Source of the DNA: CAYJPV01 sp964396055
GTDB lineage: Bacteria > Acidobacteriota > Vicinamibacteria > Vicinamibacterales > JAKQTR01
Assembly: GCA_964396055.1 (NCBI GenBank)
Contig: CAYNDV010000095.1
Location: 1-17,430, forward strand
Reading direction: 5' to 3'
DNA length: 17,430 bases
Made by a program: the position numbers and the translations under genes. The notes beneath the pieces are model-generated. The model had not been told where the DNA came from. It saw nothing but the letters and a program-made list of their open reading frames with translations, and searched no databases. Below are positions 1 through 6,488 of this stretch, in pieces (within the stretch, counting starts at the first letter, position 1; every line of letters starts with the position of its first letter).

Positions 1-15
1 AGGGCCAGCGGGCAG

Positions 16-459
16 CTACCGTTTCGGGTAACCGGGACCTTTCGCCTTGGGCGCGCGGCGAGCCACCCGTGCGAGGACCTCGGGACCGGCAAGGTCCTCG
101 CACGCGGTGAAAAGGTCGCGTTCCTCGAAGCGCACGTGCGCCTCGAGCAGCGTTCCGAACTCGGCCAGTCGCGATCGGGCGCCGGATTCGGCGGCCGCGA
201 GGTGGTCCCGGAGGGCGCCGTGTTCGCGCAGCGTCCTCTCCACCAGGTCAGTGCGCCCGGCCAGCGCCAGTGCCGGAAGCAACTCCTCCTCCTCGATGGC
301 AAAGTGGGGCCCGAGGTCGCCATCGTATCGACGCCGAACCTCGGCTGACAGCTCAACGTCCAAGGCGCCACGGGCGGCCGCCTCCTGCAGACGCCGCGCA
401 AGCACGAGCGCGTGATGGTGGTCCGAGGTCAGGCCGTGCAGGCGGAGGTCACGCTTCAT
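16..459 (-). CDS. Hemerythrin HHE-domain protein
   Basis: A 147-residue protein predicted to be a four-helix-bundle hemerythrin that binds a di-iron centre. Family members sense or carry O2 or NO, or help in iron-sulfur repair; the ligand here is unknown. Visible ligand motifs are an HHH run near residue 14, HFAIEEE near 52, EHGALR near 82 and HVRFEERDLF near 110, so all four helices seem present. I start it at the ATG at 457-459, preceded by GGAG at a normal distance; the open frame extends to 540 but those 27 residues look unlike the family. The tail is basic (RRAPKAKG). It lies downstream of the PPOX and CMD genes on the same strand. Family certain, function inferred. Confidence 0.85.
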   Translation of the reverse strand: MKRDLRLHGLTSDHHHALVLARRLQEAAARGALDVELSAEVRRRYDGDLGPHFAIEEEELLPALALAGRTDLVERTLREHGALRDHLAAAESGARSRLAEFGTLLEAHVRFEERDLFTACEDLAGPEVLARVARRAPKAKGPGYPKR

Positions 460-549
460 CGGCCGCTCCGTGACGGGCTTGCCAGACGCCCCCGGCAAGG
501 CCGCTTTGGCGCCCCCAGCAACTTTACGTCGAAAGGGCATCCGGCTGGG

Positions 550-1133
550 TCAGTGATAGAGACCTTCGCTGCGCTTGCCGGTCACGATCTCCATCTGCTG
601 TTCATACAGGATGATCCTATCAAGCAGTGGATAGCCCGGCGTGAACGTCCAATCTGACTCGCCGTATTTTGCGAGTATCCGATCGAAGAACCACGCCTTC
701 TTGGCTCTGTCGTCGAGGATACGCACCGGGCCAAACACGATCACGCTCGTGAAACCAGCGCAGAATTGCACGCGAAGGGCCGGCCTCGATGTACGGGTCC
801 CATCTCTCCCACTTCGACGCAGATGCGAGAATTGTGTTGGATATTTCGCAGGAAGTGTCCGCGGTGATCCCCGGTGTGCAGATACAGGAGGTCATCGCCT
901 TCGTAGATGTAGATCAGCGGAACGACATACGGCCATCCGGCCGCGTCGACCGTGCCGACGTGCGCGACTTTGTGATTGCGGAGGAACTCTCTCGTATCGT
1001 GATCGGACGTCAGACGCTTTTCTCGGTGCATGTGGCCACGCGGATCAGAATCCGCCCGTTCCGTGGAACCAGCCAGACCTTCCTCTTGTCCGGCAAATCC
1101 GCCGTCATTCCCGTCCGATCGCGTGTTGCTCAC
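550..1133 (-). pseudogene. PPOX/NimA-like FMN-binding protein, frameshifted
   Basis: Two overlapping frames together encode one pyridoxamine-5'-phosphate-oxidase-like split-barrel flavoprotein (nitroimidazole-resistance NimA-like group). The N-terminal part reads VAHVGTVDAAGWPYVVPLIY through GEMGPVHRGRPFACNSALV and stops at 741. The rest (TSVIVFGPVRIL through KRSEGLYH, stop at 550) lies in the next frame. Adding one T to the TTT run near 752-754 restores a continuous ALVFTSVIVFG, so the lesion is a one-base deletion. The GTG start at 1131-1133 has an AGGGAGA ribosome site; an in-frame ATG at 1029-1031 sits closer to where homology begins. It follows the CMD gene by 33 bases, probably one transcript. 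The lesion may be real or a sequencing error. Confidence 0.8.
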
Positions 1134-1166
1134 GTGTTCTCTCCCTTTGATCTCGCCTGCCTCGTC

Positions 1167-1673
1167 TCAATGTCCGGCCTTGACGTCCGCACCTTGCGCC
1201 GCTTGCCCGATCGCTGGATGCCCGCCGACTTGGAACGTCCCAGGCACCGTTCGGAACGCGACGGCCAGACGGTTCCACCCGTTGATCGCCACGATCGCCA
1301 GCGTGAGGTCGGTCAGCTCTTTGTCCGCGAAGTGCTGCCGGGCCGTCTCGTACACCTCGTCGGGCACGTGGTCGCCGCTGACCAGTGTGACGGCTTCGGT
1401 CCAGACCAGCGCCGCGCGTTCCCGCTCCGTGTAGTACGGCGCTTCCCTCCAGACGCTGACAGAGTACAGCCTCTGCTCGGTTTCACCGAGCGAGCGCGCC
1501 ACCTTGGTATGCATATCAACGCAGTACGCGCAGCCGTTGATGAGCGAGGCCCGCAATCTGACCAACTCGAGCAACCCTGGCTCGAGTCCGGTGTGGTGGA
1601 CGTATTCTTCGAGCCCCAACATGGCCTTCGCGACACCCGGCGCCGTCTTCGCGTAGTCGATCCGTGACTGCAT
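1167..1673 (-). CDS. AhpD-like carboxymuconolactone decarboxylase family protein
   Basis: A 168-residue helical protein of the CMD/AhpD family. Members with the CxxC motif act as thiol peroxidase-like enzymes or adaptor reductases in the cytoplasm. The signature is GCAYCVDMH (Cys48, Cys51, His55), with conserved RLRASLINGC before it and ALVWTEAVTLVSG plus IVAINGWNRLAVAF after it, as usual for the family. The ATG at 1671-1673 is preceded by AGGAGAG. Its 3' half is duplicated in degenerate form at 3203-3460. It reads toward the broken PPOX gene and lies back-to-back with the plus-strand hemerythrin start, only 33 bases away, leaving little room for two promoters. Substrate unknown. Confidence 0.88.
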   Translation of the reverse strand: MQSRIDYAKTAPGVAKAMLGLEEYVHHTGLEPGLLELVRLRASLINGCAYCVDMHTKVARSLGETEQRLYSVSVWREAPYYTERERAALVWTEAVTLVSGDHVPDEVYETARQHFADKELTDLTLAIVAINGWNRLAVAFRTVPGTFQVGGHPAIGQAAQGADVKAGH

Positions 1674-1706
1674 AGCGCTCTCCTGTCATCCTCTGTCGGT
1701 AAGGAC

Positions 1707-2252
1707 GTGGCCCCAGAGCCCACCGCCCCCCGAGTGCCGGCACTCGAGCCGTACGATCTGGAGCTGGACGCTTCGGCTGTCACGCAGGTGATTCACTTCC
1801 TGCGCGGCTTTGCCGACGGCATGCACCATCTGAAGGAAGAGAAGATCCTCTTCCCGGCTATCGACGCCAAGGCGTTCTTCCCCGGCTGTGGGCTGGTCAG
1901 CGAACACAAACGGGGGCGGGAGCGCGTTCGGAGCATGGCCGAGGCGGTGAACCGCTCATCTCTAGGCGATGCGGAGGCCGTGAAAGACTTCATGCGGCAC
2001 GCGCGGTCCTACATCGACCTTCTCCGACCACACATTGCGAAAGAAGACGAGTGCCTCGCCAACATCGTAGCCGCCACCTTTCCCGCTGACGAACGCGAGA
2101 GCTTGACGCGCGCATTCGAGGAGATGGAGCGGCGCGAGTTCGGCGAGCGGGCATTCGAACGGTTTAGCGTCATCGTGGAGATGCTGGAGGCACGGTACGG
2201 CGACGGAAGTCCTATTGATCCCGGTTCCCGTCTCCACCAGGCCACGCGATAG
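1707..2252 (+). CDS. Hemerythrin HHE protein lacking its first helix
   Basis: A 181-residue open frame from a GTG. It carries the hemerythrin motifs HHLKEEKILFPA (near residue 40), SEHKRGRERVRSMAEAV (near 65) and HIAKEDECLANI (near 109), so three of the four metal-binding helices are clear. The usual first helix with an EHRVI-type His motif is absent: recognisable homology begins only at about 1733 (VPALEPYDLELDA), preceded by a proline-rich stretch of no family character. The AAGG before the GTG is only two bases away, a poor ribosome site. I read it as N-terminally truncated and possibly dead. Its 3' end overlaps the convergent cupin gene by about 40 bases. What replaced the missing helix is the divergent CMD promoter region. 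Confidence 0.7.
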   Translation: MAPEPTAPRVPALEPYDLELDASAVTQVIHFLRGFADGMHHLKEEKILFPAIDAKAFFPGCGLVSEHKRGRERVRSMAEAVNRSSLGDAEAVKDFMRHARSYIDLLRPHIAKEDECLANIVAATFPADERESLTRAFEEMERREFGERAFERFSVIVEMLEARYGDGSPIDPGSRLHQATR

Positions 2253-2625
2253 TAAGGAGAAACGCGCTCTCTTCAAGTGCCTCGACGTCATGAGGGATAC
2301 CCCGGTCCAATGCGACCAGCGTCCCGGTCGGCAAATCGAACGTCCGACCTTCTGCTCGCACGAGGATATGGCCGGCGACGCTCTGGATCGAGATCCGGCC
2401 CTCCGTCTGATGCCTGGGAAGCCGGGCGCGTGCCTTGAGCGCGGTGAGGACGATGCGAAAGTCGTCATGCTTCACGAGCGTCTTTGCGTTCTGGCCGCTG
2501 TTCCACTCGGGTTCCCCGTGAAGCGCTTCCAGTTCCCTCGTGAGATCGAATTCGAGAAAGGGAGCGGCCATCGGCGGCGTGTGCGGTCTCCTATGCTGGT
2601 TGTCGTCGTGTGCGGCGTCTGACAT
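2212..2625 (-). CDS. Small cupin-fold protein
   Basis: A 137-residue single-domain cupin. The run LKARARLPRHQTEGRISIQSVAGHILV resembles cupin motif 1 (His near residue 80, then E and G), and GTLVALDRGIPHDVEALEES resembles motif 2 with its His. Such proteins often bind one metal ion and act as small dioxygenases, isomerases or sensors; nothing here shows which. The ATG at 2623-2625 has GGGAGG about six bases upstream, a strong ribosome site, so the longer in-frame extension to 2781 is unlikely to be translated. It follows the DUF488 gene on the same strand by about 150 bases that hold nothing I recognise. Specific function unknown. Confidence 0.75.
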   Translation of the reverse strand: MSDAAHDDNQHRRPHTPPMAAPFLEFDLTRELEALHGEPEWNSGQNAKTLVKHDDFRIVLTALKARARLPRHQTEGRISIQSVAGHILVRAEGRTFDLPTGTLVALDRGIPHDVEALEESAFLLTIAWPGGDGNRDQ

Positions 2626-2777
2626 CGTGAACCTCCCGGTCATCTCGAGCCGAGGCTTGGTCGGCGATTTCAATGATGGACAGTTTCGACGCGGATTTTG
2701 GATCTCGATTCCAGGGCGCTGCGGAATTGGCCGCAGCACGAACGTGAGTGGAGCGAAGCGGTGACCCCTGAAGAGCT

Positions 2778-3185
2778 TCACCGTCCTGATCGTCGCGGTC
2801 GGTCCGCAGCGAGCGTTCGCTTAGAGCTCGTAGGCCTGCGCGGCTTCGTTTGCACATACTCCTGCAAGGCGACCGCATTGTTGTGCTGCGTGTCGTGTGA
2901 GCTGTAGACGAGCGTGACTGTGCCGTGTCGAGCCGCCGCCACGATCGGCTGCCAGGCCTCCGGTCGTGAGTCGAGCTCACGGAAGTAGCGCTGACGAAAC
3001 ATACCCCACTTTTCCGGATCGTGACTGAACCATTTCCGCAGCTCCGTACTGGGTCCGACCTCCTTCAGCCACGCGTCGACGCGGAGCTTCGCTTTCGAGA
3101 CCCCACGGGGCCATAGTCGTTCCACCAGCAGACGGGTGCCATCGGTGTCCGAGACCGGGTCGTACGCGCGTTTCAATGTGATCAT
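2778..3185 (-). CDS. DUF488 family protein
   Basis: A 135-residue protein of the DUF488 family, with the characteristic VERLWPRGVSK, DAWLKEVGPSTELRKWFSHDPEKW and VTLVYSSHDTQHNNAVAL blocks. The biochemical role of this family is not established; members often sit near stress and redox genes. The ATG at 3183-3185 opens exactly where family homology begins (MITLKRAYDPV); the ribosome site is weak (CAGG at about 7 bases). After the usual end near EYVQTK there is a basic tail of about 22 residues (RRPTSSKRTLAADRPRRSGR), probably read-through of the original 3' flank. It starts 17 bases after the end of the upstream CMD remnant, consistent with co-transcription. Confidence 0.85.
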   Translation of the reverse strand: MITLKRAYDPVSDTDGTRLLVERLWPRGVSKAKLRVDAWLKEVGPSTELRKWFSHDPEKWGMFRQRYFRELDSRPEAWQPIVAAARHGTVTLVYSSHDTQHNNAVALQEYVQTKPRRPTSSKRTLAADRPRRSGR

Positions 3186-3202
3186 CGCATGCCTGCCCAG
3201 TC

Positions 3203-3460
3203 TCAGCGACGTGCTTTGACGTCCGCGTCTTGCACCGCATGCTCGAATCGACGGCCGAACACCGAGCTGGAATGTCCCAGGCACGGTTCTGAACGCGATC
3301 GCCAGACAGTCTTACCCGTTGCTCACCACAATCGTCAGGGTCAGGTCGACTAACGCTTTCTCGGTCAACTGCTGTCGCGCGAGGCCGTTCCCGTCGTCCG
3401 TCACGTCATTGACGCTGACGAGGGTGACGGCCTCGGTCCAGGCGAGCGCGCCACGAGCGG
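3203..3460 (-). repeat. Diverged duplicate of the 3' half of the CMD gene (1167-1434)
   Basis: The DNA at 3203-3460 aligns in the same orientation with 1167-1434, including short near-identical stretches such as GTCCCAGGCAC (1239 region and 3274 region) and TTGACGTCCGC. It is an old duplication, with many substitutions and at least one indel, not a recent mobile repeat. Confidence 0.65.
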
Positions 3461-3551
3461 CCGCAACCACCGGCCCCTTCGTCGTGTCGTAGTGCGCGAA
3501 GATAGGCGTTGAGATCGCGACGATCCCGCAGAGTGACGAGGACAACTGCAT
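3203..3551 (-). pseudogene. Chimeric pseudogene: DUF6448 N-terminus joined to CMD C-terminal half
   Basis: From the ATG at 3549-3551 the frame gives a signal-peptide-like MQLSSSLCGIVAISTPIFAH followed by YDTTKGPVVAAARGAL, matching the N-terminus of the DUF6448 protein at 6489 (HCDSMNGPVVAAARLAL). It then switches to AWTEAVTLV ... LTLTIVVSNG, matching the second half of the CMD protein at 1167-1673 (VWTEAVTLV ... LTLAIVAING). The switch lies near 3445-3455, around a GCGCT shared by both parents. After SNG an in-frame TAA (3312-3314) replaces the Trp codon; beyond it the CMD match continues (LAIAFRTVPGTFQLG), then changes frame and ends with DVKARR and a stop at 3203. The CMD CxxC half is missing, so no functional enzyme is expected. 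Confidence 0.75.
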
Positions 3552-3650
3552 AGCGATCTCATGCACTGTGCGCCTCGCCCCGGCCGAAACAGTCGGCTGG
3601 ATAGTCGAGAAGATCCGGTTCGGCTTCGTCGCGATTCTCTCCACCGTCCG

Positions 3651-4820
3651 CTAAGCGAGGATCCTTCCGCTGAGGGCCTCGGGGTCGTGTGGACCGGGCT
3701 CCGCGATGAGATTCCGCGCGGCGTCCATCTGACCGAAGACGCCCCAGGCCAGCACGCCGCGCACGCGGCCGTCCCCGAGGTAGTACACGACGCCTCTGCG
3801 GAAGGGCTCCTTCCAGTCGGCGACGACATCGAGACGCGGATCGAGCACCCCGACCGCCTCGTACCCAAGGTCGAAGAGGTCCGAGTAGAAGAAGGGCAGG
3901 TGCCGGTAGGCAGCGTCCGCCCCGGCCATCGCGCGGCCGGCCTCCCGCCCCATGCAGTTGGCGTTATCCTCGTGCTCGGCTCGGATCCGCCGCCCGAGCG
4001 CCGGGCTCCAGAACCGCGCGACGTCGCCGGCGGCGAAGACGGCCGGGTCGGACGTGCGCAGCGTCTCGTCCACGAGGATGCCGTCGTCCACCGCGAGCCC
4101 GGCCTCCGCGGCGAGGCGGTCGTTCGGGACGAGGCCAAGCCCAGCCACCACGAGGTCGGCCCGGATCTCGCCCCGGTTGGTCTCGAGCGTGAATCCGGGG
4201 CCGTGCGCCTCGATCCCGGTGAGGCGCTCCCCCGGCCTGACCTCGACCTTGCGCTCCGTGTAGTAGTCGTTCAGGTGCACCGCGAGTTCTCGCGGAAAGA
4301 GGCGCGCGCCGATGCCATCCTCGGGGAAGAGCAGCGTCACGCGGTAGCCAGCCGTCGCGAGCGAGGCCGCCATCTCCGAGCCGATGAAGCCTCCGCCGAC
4401 AACCGCCACGTGTTTGCCCACCGGGAGCGCCCGGACGCGCCGGTAGTCCGCCACCGTGCGGAAGTAGACGACCCCGTCGCCGCCGAAGGGCAGGCGCCGC
4501 GGGGTTCCGCCCGTCGCGAGGAGGAGCCGTTCGTACCCGACGATCTCCCCTCCGTCAAGTGTGACCCGCCGCGAGGCGGGATCGAGCGCGACGACGTGCG
4601 CGCCAGTCCGTTCCGAGACATTCTCAACCGCCGGTAGCCAGATCGAGCCTTCCGCCTGCCCCGTCCAGAGACCCTTCGAGAGCGGCGGCCGCGCGTACGG
4701 TCTCACTGGCTCCTCGCAGAGCATGACGACCGACCCGGTCGCGTCCGCCGAACGGATCCCCTGCGCCGCTGCGTGCCCCGTCATTCCGCCACCGATCACC
4801 GCGTACTTGAAGTCAGACAT
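3651..4820 (-). CDS. FAD-dependent NAD(P)H oxidoreductase, ferredoxin-reductase/AIF-like
   Basis: A 389-residue two-dinucleotide-domain flavoprotein. It shows the FAD-binding AVIGGGMTGHAAA (residues 7-19), the RPYARPPLSK motif (40-49) typical of ferredoxin reductase-like and AIF-like enzymes, a second nucleotide fold VAVVGGGFIGSEMA (138-151) for NAD(P)H, and VFAAGDVA (261-268) that closes on FAD. The C-terminal FFYSDLFDLGYEAVG block is the usual dimer/partner domain. It should pass electrons from NAD(P)H to a small carrier; no ferredoxin or rubredoxin gene is nearby. The ATG at 4818-4820 follows GGGAGG; an in-frame ATG six codons earlier is possible. It starts 14 bases after the glycosylase stop, so the two are probably co-transcribed. 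Confidence 0.88.
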   Translation of the reverse strand: MSDFKYAVIGGGMTGHAAAQGIRSADATGSVVMLCEEPVRPYARPPLSKGLWTGQAEGSIWLPAVENVSERTGAHVVALDPASRRVTLDGGEIVGYERLLLATGGTPRRLPFGGDGVVYFRTVADYRRVRALPVGKHVAVVGGGFIGSEMAASLATAGYRVTLLFPEDGIGARLFPRELAVHLNDYYTERKVEVRPGERLTGIEAHGPGFTLETNRGEIRADLVVAGLGLVPNDRLAAEAGLAVDDGILVDETLRTSDPAVFAAGDVARFWSPALGRRIRAEHEDNANCMGREAGRAMAGADAAYRHLPFFYSDLFDLGYEAVGVLDPRLDVVADWKEPFRRGVVYYLGDGRVRGVLAWGVFGQMDAARNLIAEPGPHDPEALSGRILA

Positions 4821-4834
4821 CAGTCCTCCCTTCG

Positions 4835-5554
4835 TCATAGTCTAGTGTTGGCCACCAGCTTCTGGAGCAACGGCATCCCGTGCTGGGCCTCGGGGCGTCG
4901 GGTCGCTTCCGGCCTGACCCCTCGTCCTCCCTGGCGTCGCGACGGAGGAGCCGGGTGAATGAGGCCCTTGCCCAGCAGGTCGCCACCCAGCGAACAGAAG
5001 TAGAGGTAGCCCCGACGGTCACCGAAACGCTGGGCCACGCGATCGAATGAGGGCCCCGGATCGAGGCGCATCAGCCTGCTGAGGCCACGCGCGAGGCCGA
5101 CGTCACCCGGAGGGAACACGTCGAGCCGCCCGAGGCCGCGCAGTAAAACCAGACCGGCGCTCCAGGGGCCGATGCCCGGAAGCTCGGTCAGGTACCGGAT
5201 CGCCTCCTTACTGCTCATGCGCGAGAGTAGCGCCTCCGTCAGCTTACCCGACTCGATCGCACTGGCGAGGTGGCGAAGCGTCTCGGCCTTTCGAAGGCTC
5301 ATGCCGCATTCTCTGAGCTCGACTGAGCGAGCCTCGGCGACGACCTGAGCCGCGGGGAACGCGTGGAAGCGACGGACGTCATGTTGGAGGGACTCGCCGA
5401 AGCGCTCGACCAGCCGACCCACGATAGCCACGCCGGCGTCCAGACTCACCTGCTGGAACGGGACCACGGTCGCAAACGTCTCGAACAGATCGGCGAGTGA
5501 CCGCGTCGGATGACTATCCAGCGGTTCCGACCGCGTGGGTACGCCGGGGCGCAC
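4835..5554 (-). CDS. AlkA-type DNA-3-methyladenine glycosylase, N-terminally truncated
   Basis: A 239-residue HhH-GPD superfamily protein. The helix-hairpin-helix LTELPGIGPWSAGLVLLRGL (122-141) is followed by LDVFPPGDVGL, where Asp151 is the likely catalytic Asp of the AlkA group that removes alkylated bases. Residues 20-45 (SLADLFETFATVVPFQQVSL) match the start of the catalytic domain in larger members of about 300 residues, which have an additional N-terminal domain of roughly 80-100 residues. That domain is absent: the frame opens at a GTG (5552-5554) without a good ribosome site, 20 bases from the divergent M24 stub. The tail after LIHPAPPSRRQGGRG is unlike the family. Activity is uncertain. 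Confidence 0.8.
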   Translation of the reverse strand: MRPGVPTRSEPLDSHPTRSLADLFETFATVVPFQQVSLDAGVAIVGRLVERFGESLQHDVRRFHAFPAAQVVAEARSVELRECGMSLRKAETLRHLASAIESGKLTEALLSRMSSKEAIRYLTELPGIGPWSAGLVLLRGLGRLDVFPPGDVGLARGLSRLMRLDPGPSFDRVAQRFGDRRGYLYFCSLGGDLLGKGLIHPAPPSRRQGGRGVRPEATRRPEAQHGMPLLQKLVANTRL

Positions 5555-5722
5555 TGGGACATTGGAGAGTGGGGATGAACATTCGATTCGACCGGATCGA
5601 GCAGGCCCAAGTCCTGATGCGCCAGCACGGGCTGCTCGGCATCATGGTGATGAACCACGACGACTACCGGTACTTCTTCGGGACCGATCGGACCCAGCCG
5701 CGGGCGATCATCCCGCGGGCAC

Positions 5723-5751
5723 TTGACAAGACGCTTGGCGCATCGTACATT
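5723..5751 (+). promoter_or_regulatory. Sigma-70-type promoter of tetR
   Basis: TTGACA (5723-5728) and TACATT (5746-5751) are separated by exactly 17 bases: a perfect -35 box and a four-of-six -10 box. The -10 box overlaps the left arm of the adjacent palindrome, the arrangement expected for repression by steric exclusion. Transcription would start about 30 bases upstream of the tetR ATG. Confidence 0.75.
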
Positions 5752-5770
5752 GTGAATACACGTTCACAAT
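5749..5770 (+). promoter_or_regulatory. TetR-type operator, perfect 8+6+8 palindrome
   Basis: ATTGTGAA (5749-5756) and TTCACAAT (5763-5770) are perfect inverted repeats around the spacer TACACG. The site lies between the -10 box and the tetR ATG at 5793. A near copy lies at 6415-6430, so this is the best candidate site for autorepression by the adjacent TetR protein. Binding itself is inferred. Confidence 0.75.
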
Positions 5771-5792
5771 CATGAGGCAAGACGAGTGACGC

Positions 5793-6389
5793 ATGGCTGA
5801 GAAACGAGATACCGACGTTCGCCGCGAGCAGATCGCCAAAGCTGCACTGTCGGTGGTCGCCACGAAGGGCGTACGGGGGTTGAGCATCGCATCTGTCGCC
5901 CGCGTCGTGGGTCTGGTCCCGTCGGCCCTGTATCGACATTTCGAGAGCAAGGACGCCATCTTGAACGCGGTCATCGACCTCATCAGTGATCAATTGACCG
6001 ACCACGTGACCGCCGTGACGTTGGCGCATCCCGACGCGCTCTCGCGCCTGCGCGATTTGCACATCCGGCACATGGAGCTGATTCGCAGCAGCCATGCGAT
6101 TCCGCGCATCGTGTTTTCGGAAGAGGCCTACAACGGCAATCGCCGCCACCGGGCCAAGGTGGTCGCGCTCGTCACGCGGTACCTGGCACGCGTCGCCGAG
6201 ATCGTCCGCCACGGGCAGTTACAGGGCGAGATTCGGCCGGGTCTCGATCCCGAGGCGATGGCCACCCTGTTTCTGGGATTGATTCAACCGCCCGCCCTGC
6301 TGTGGCAAGTCAGCGGGGGAACGCTGGATCTGACGAAGCACTGCGACCAGACGTGGATGGTGTTCAGCGACGCGATTCGGCAGCACTGA
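5793..6389 (+). CDS. TetR/AcrR family repressor of the efflux operon
   Basis: A 198-residue TetR-family regulator. The N-terminal helix-turn-helix is clear (RREQIAKAALSVVATKGVRG, then LSIASVARVVGLVPSALYRHFESKDAIL, about residues 10-58). The rest is a helical ligand-binding and dimerisation domain (EEAYNGNRRHR, then LDPEAMATLFLGLIQPPALLW). It sits directly upstream of a YbhGFSR-like exporter, the same arrangement as CecR (YbiH) with ybhGFSR in E. coli. Matching palindromes in its own promoter and in front of the pump operon suggest that it represses both and is released by a pump substrate. The ATG at 5793 has only a weak ribosome site (GACGAG). The inducer cannot be read from sequence. Confidence 0.9.
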   Translation: MAEKRDTDVRREQIAKAALSVVATKGVRGLSIASVARVVGLVPSALYRHFESKDAILNAVIDLISDQLTDHVTAVTLAHPDALSRLRDLHIRHMELIRSSHAIPRIVFSEEAYNGNRRHRAKVVALVTRYLARVAEIVRHGQLQGEIRPGLDPEAMATLFLGLIQPPALLWQVSGGTLDLTKHCDQTWMVFSDAIRQH

Positions 6390-6414
6390 GGCGTTCTTTC
6401 TTTGTGCGAGTGGA

Positions 6415-6430
6415 GTGAATAGCTGTTCAC
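6415..6430 (+). promoter_or_regulatory. Second TetR-type operator before the pump operon
   Basis: GTGAA (6415-6419) and TTCAC (6426-6430) flank the six-base spacer TAGCTG. Compared with the core of the site at 5752-5767, 13 of 16 positions are identical and the spacer length is the same. It lies in the 99-base gap between tetR and the DUF6448 gene. I see no convincing -35/-10 pair beside it (TTCTTT at 6394 with TGAATA at 6416 is weak). Confidence 0.65.
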
Positions 6431-6488
6431 ATAACAAGGCCGCACACTGAAGCGTGTCCGCCGGGTAAAAGAAGAAGGAGGCACGAAG

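Larger units (their letters stand above)
5575..5775 (+). pseudogene. N-terminal stub of an M24 (Xaa-Pro) peptidase gene
   Basis: From the ATG at 5575, with GGAG upstream, the frame encodes MNIRFDRIEQAQVLMRQHGL followed by GIMVMNHDDYRYFFG and QPRAIIP. This resembles the creatinase/prolidase N-terminal domain that precedes the M24 pita-bread catalytic domain. Recognisable sequence ends at about 5715; the remaining codons run through the tetR promoter and operator to a stop at 5775. Full-length members have roughly 390 residues and metal ligands in the C-terminal domain, all missing here. The stub is head-to-head with the truncated glycosylase, so two unrelated genes are cut within about 150 bases. 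Confidence 0.6.

Noticed and set aside
3561..4637. 358-codon plus-strand open frame opposite the FAD oxidoreductase
   Set aside because: The minus-strand frame has two dinucleotide-binding motifs; the plus-strand product shows no domain and is Arg/Val/Asp-rich shadow.
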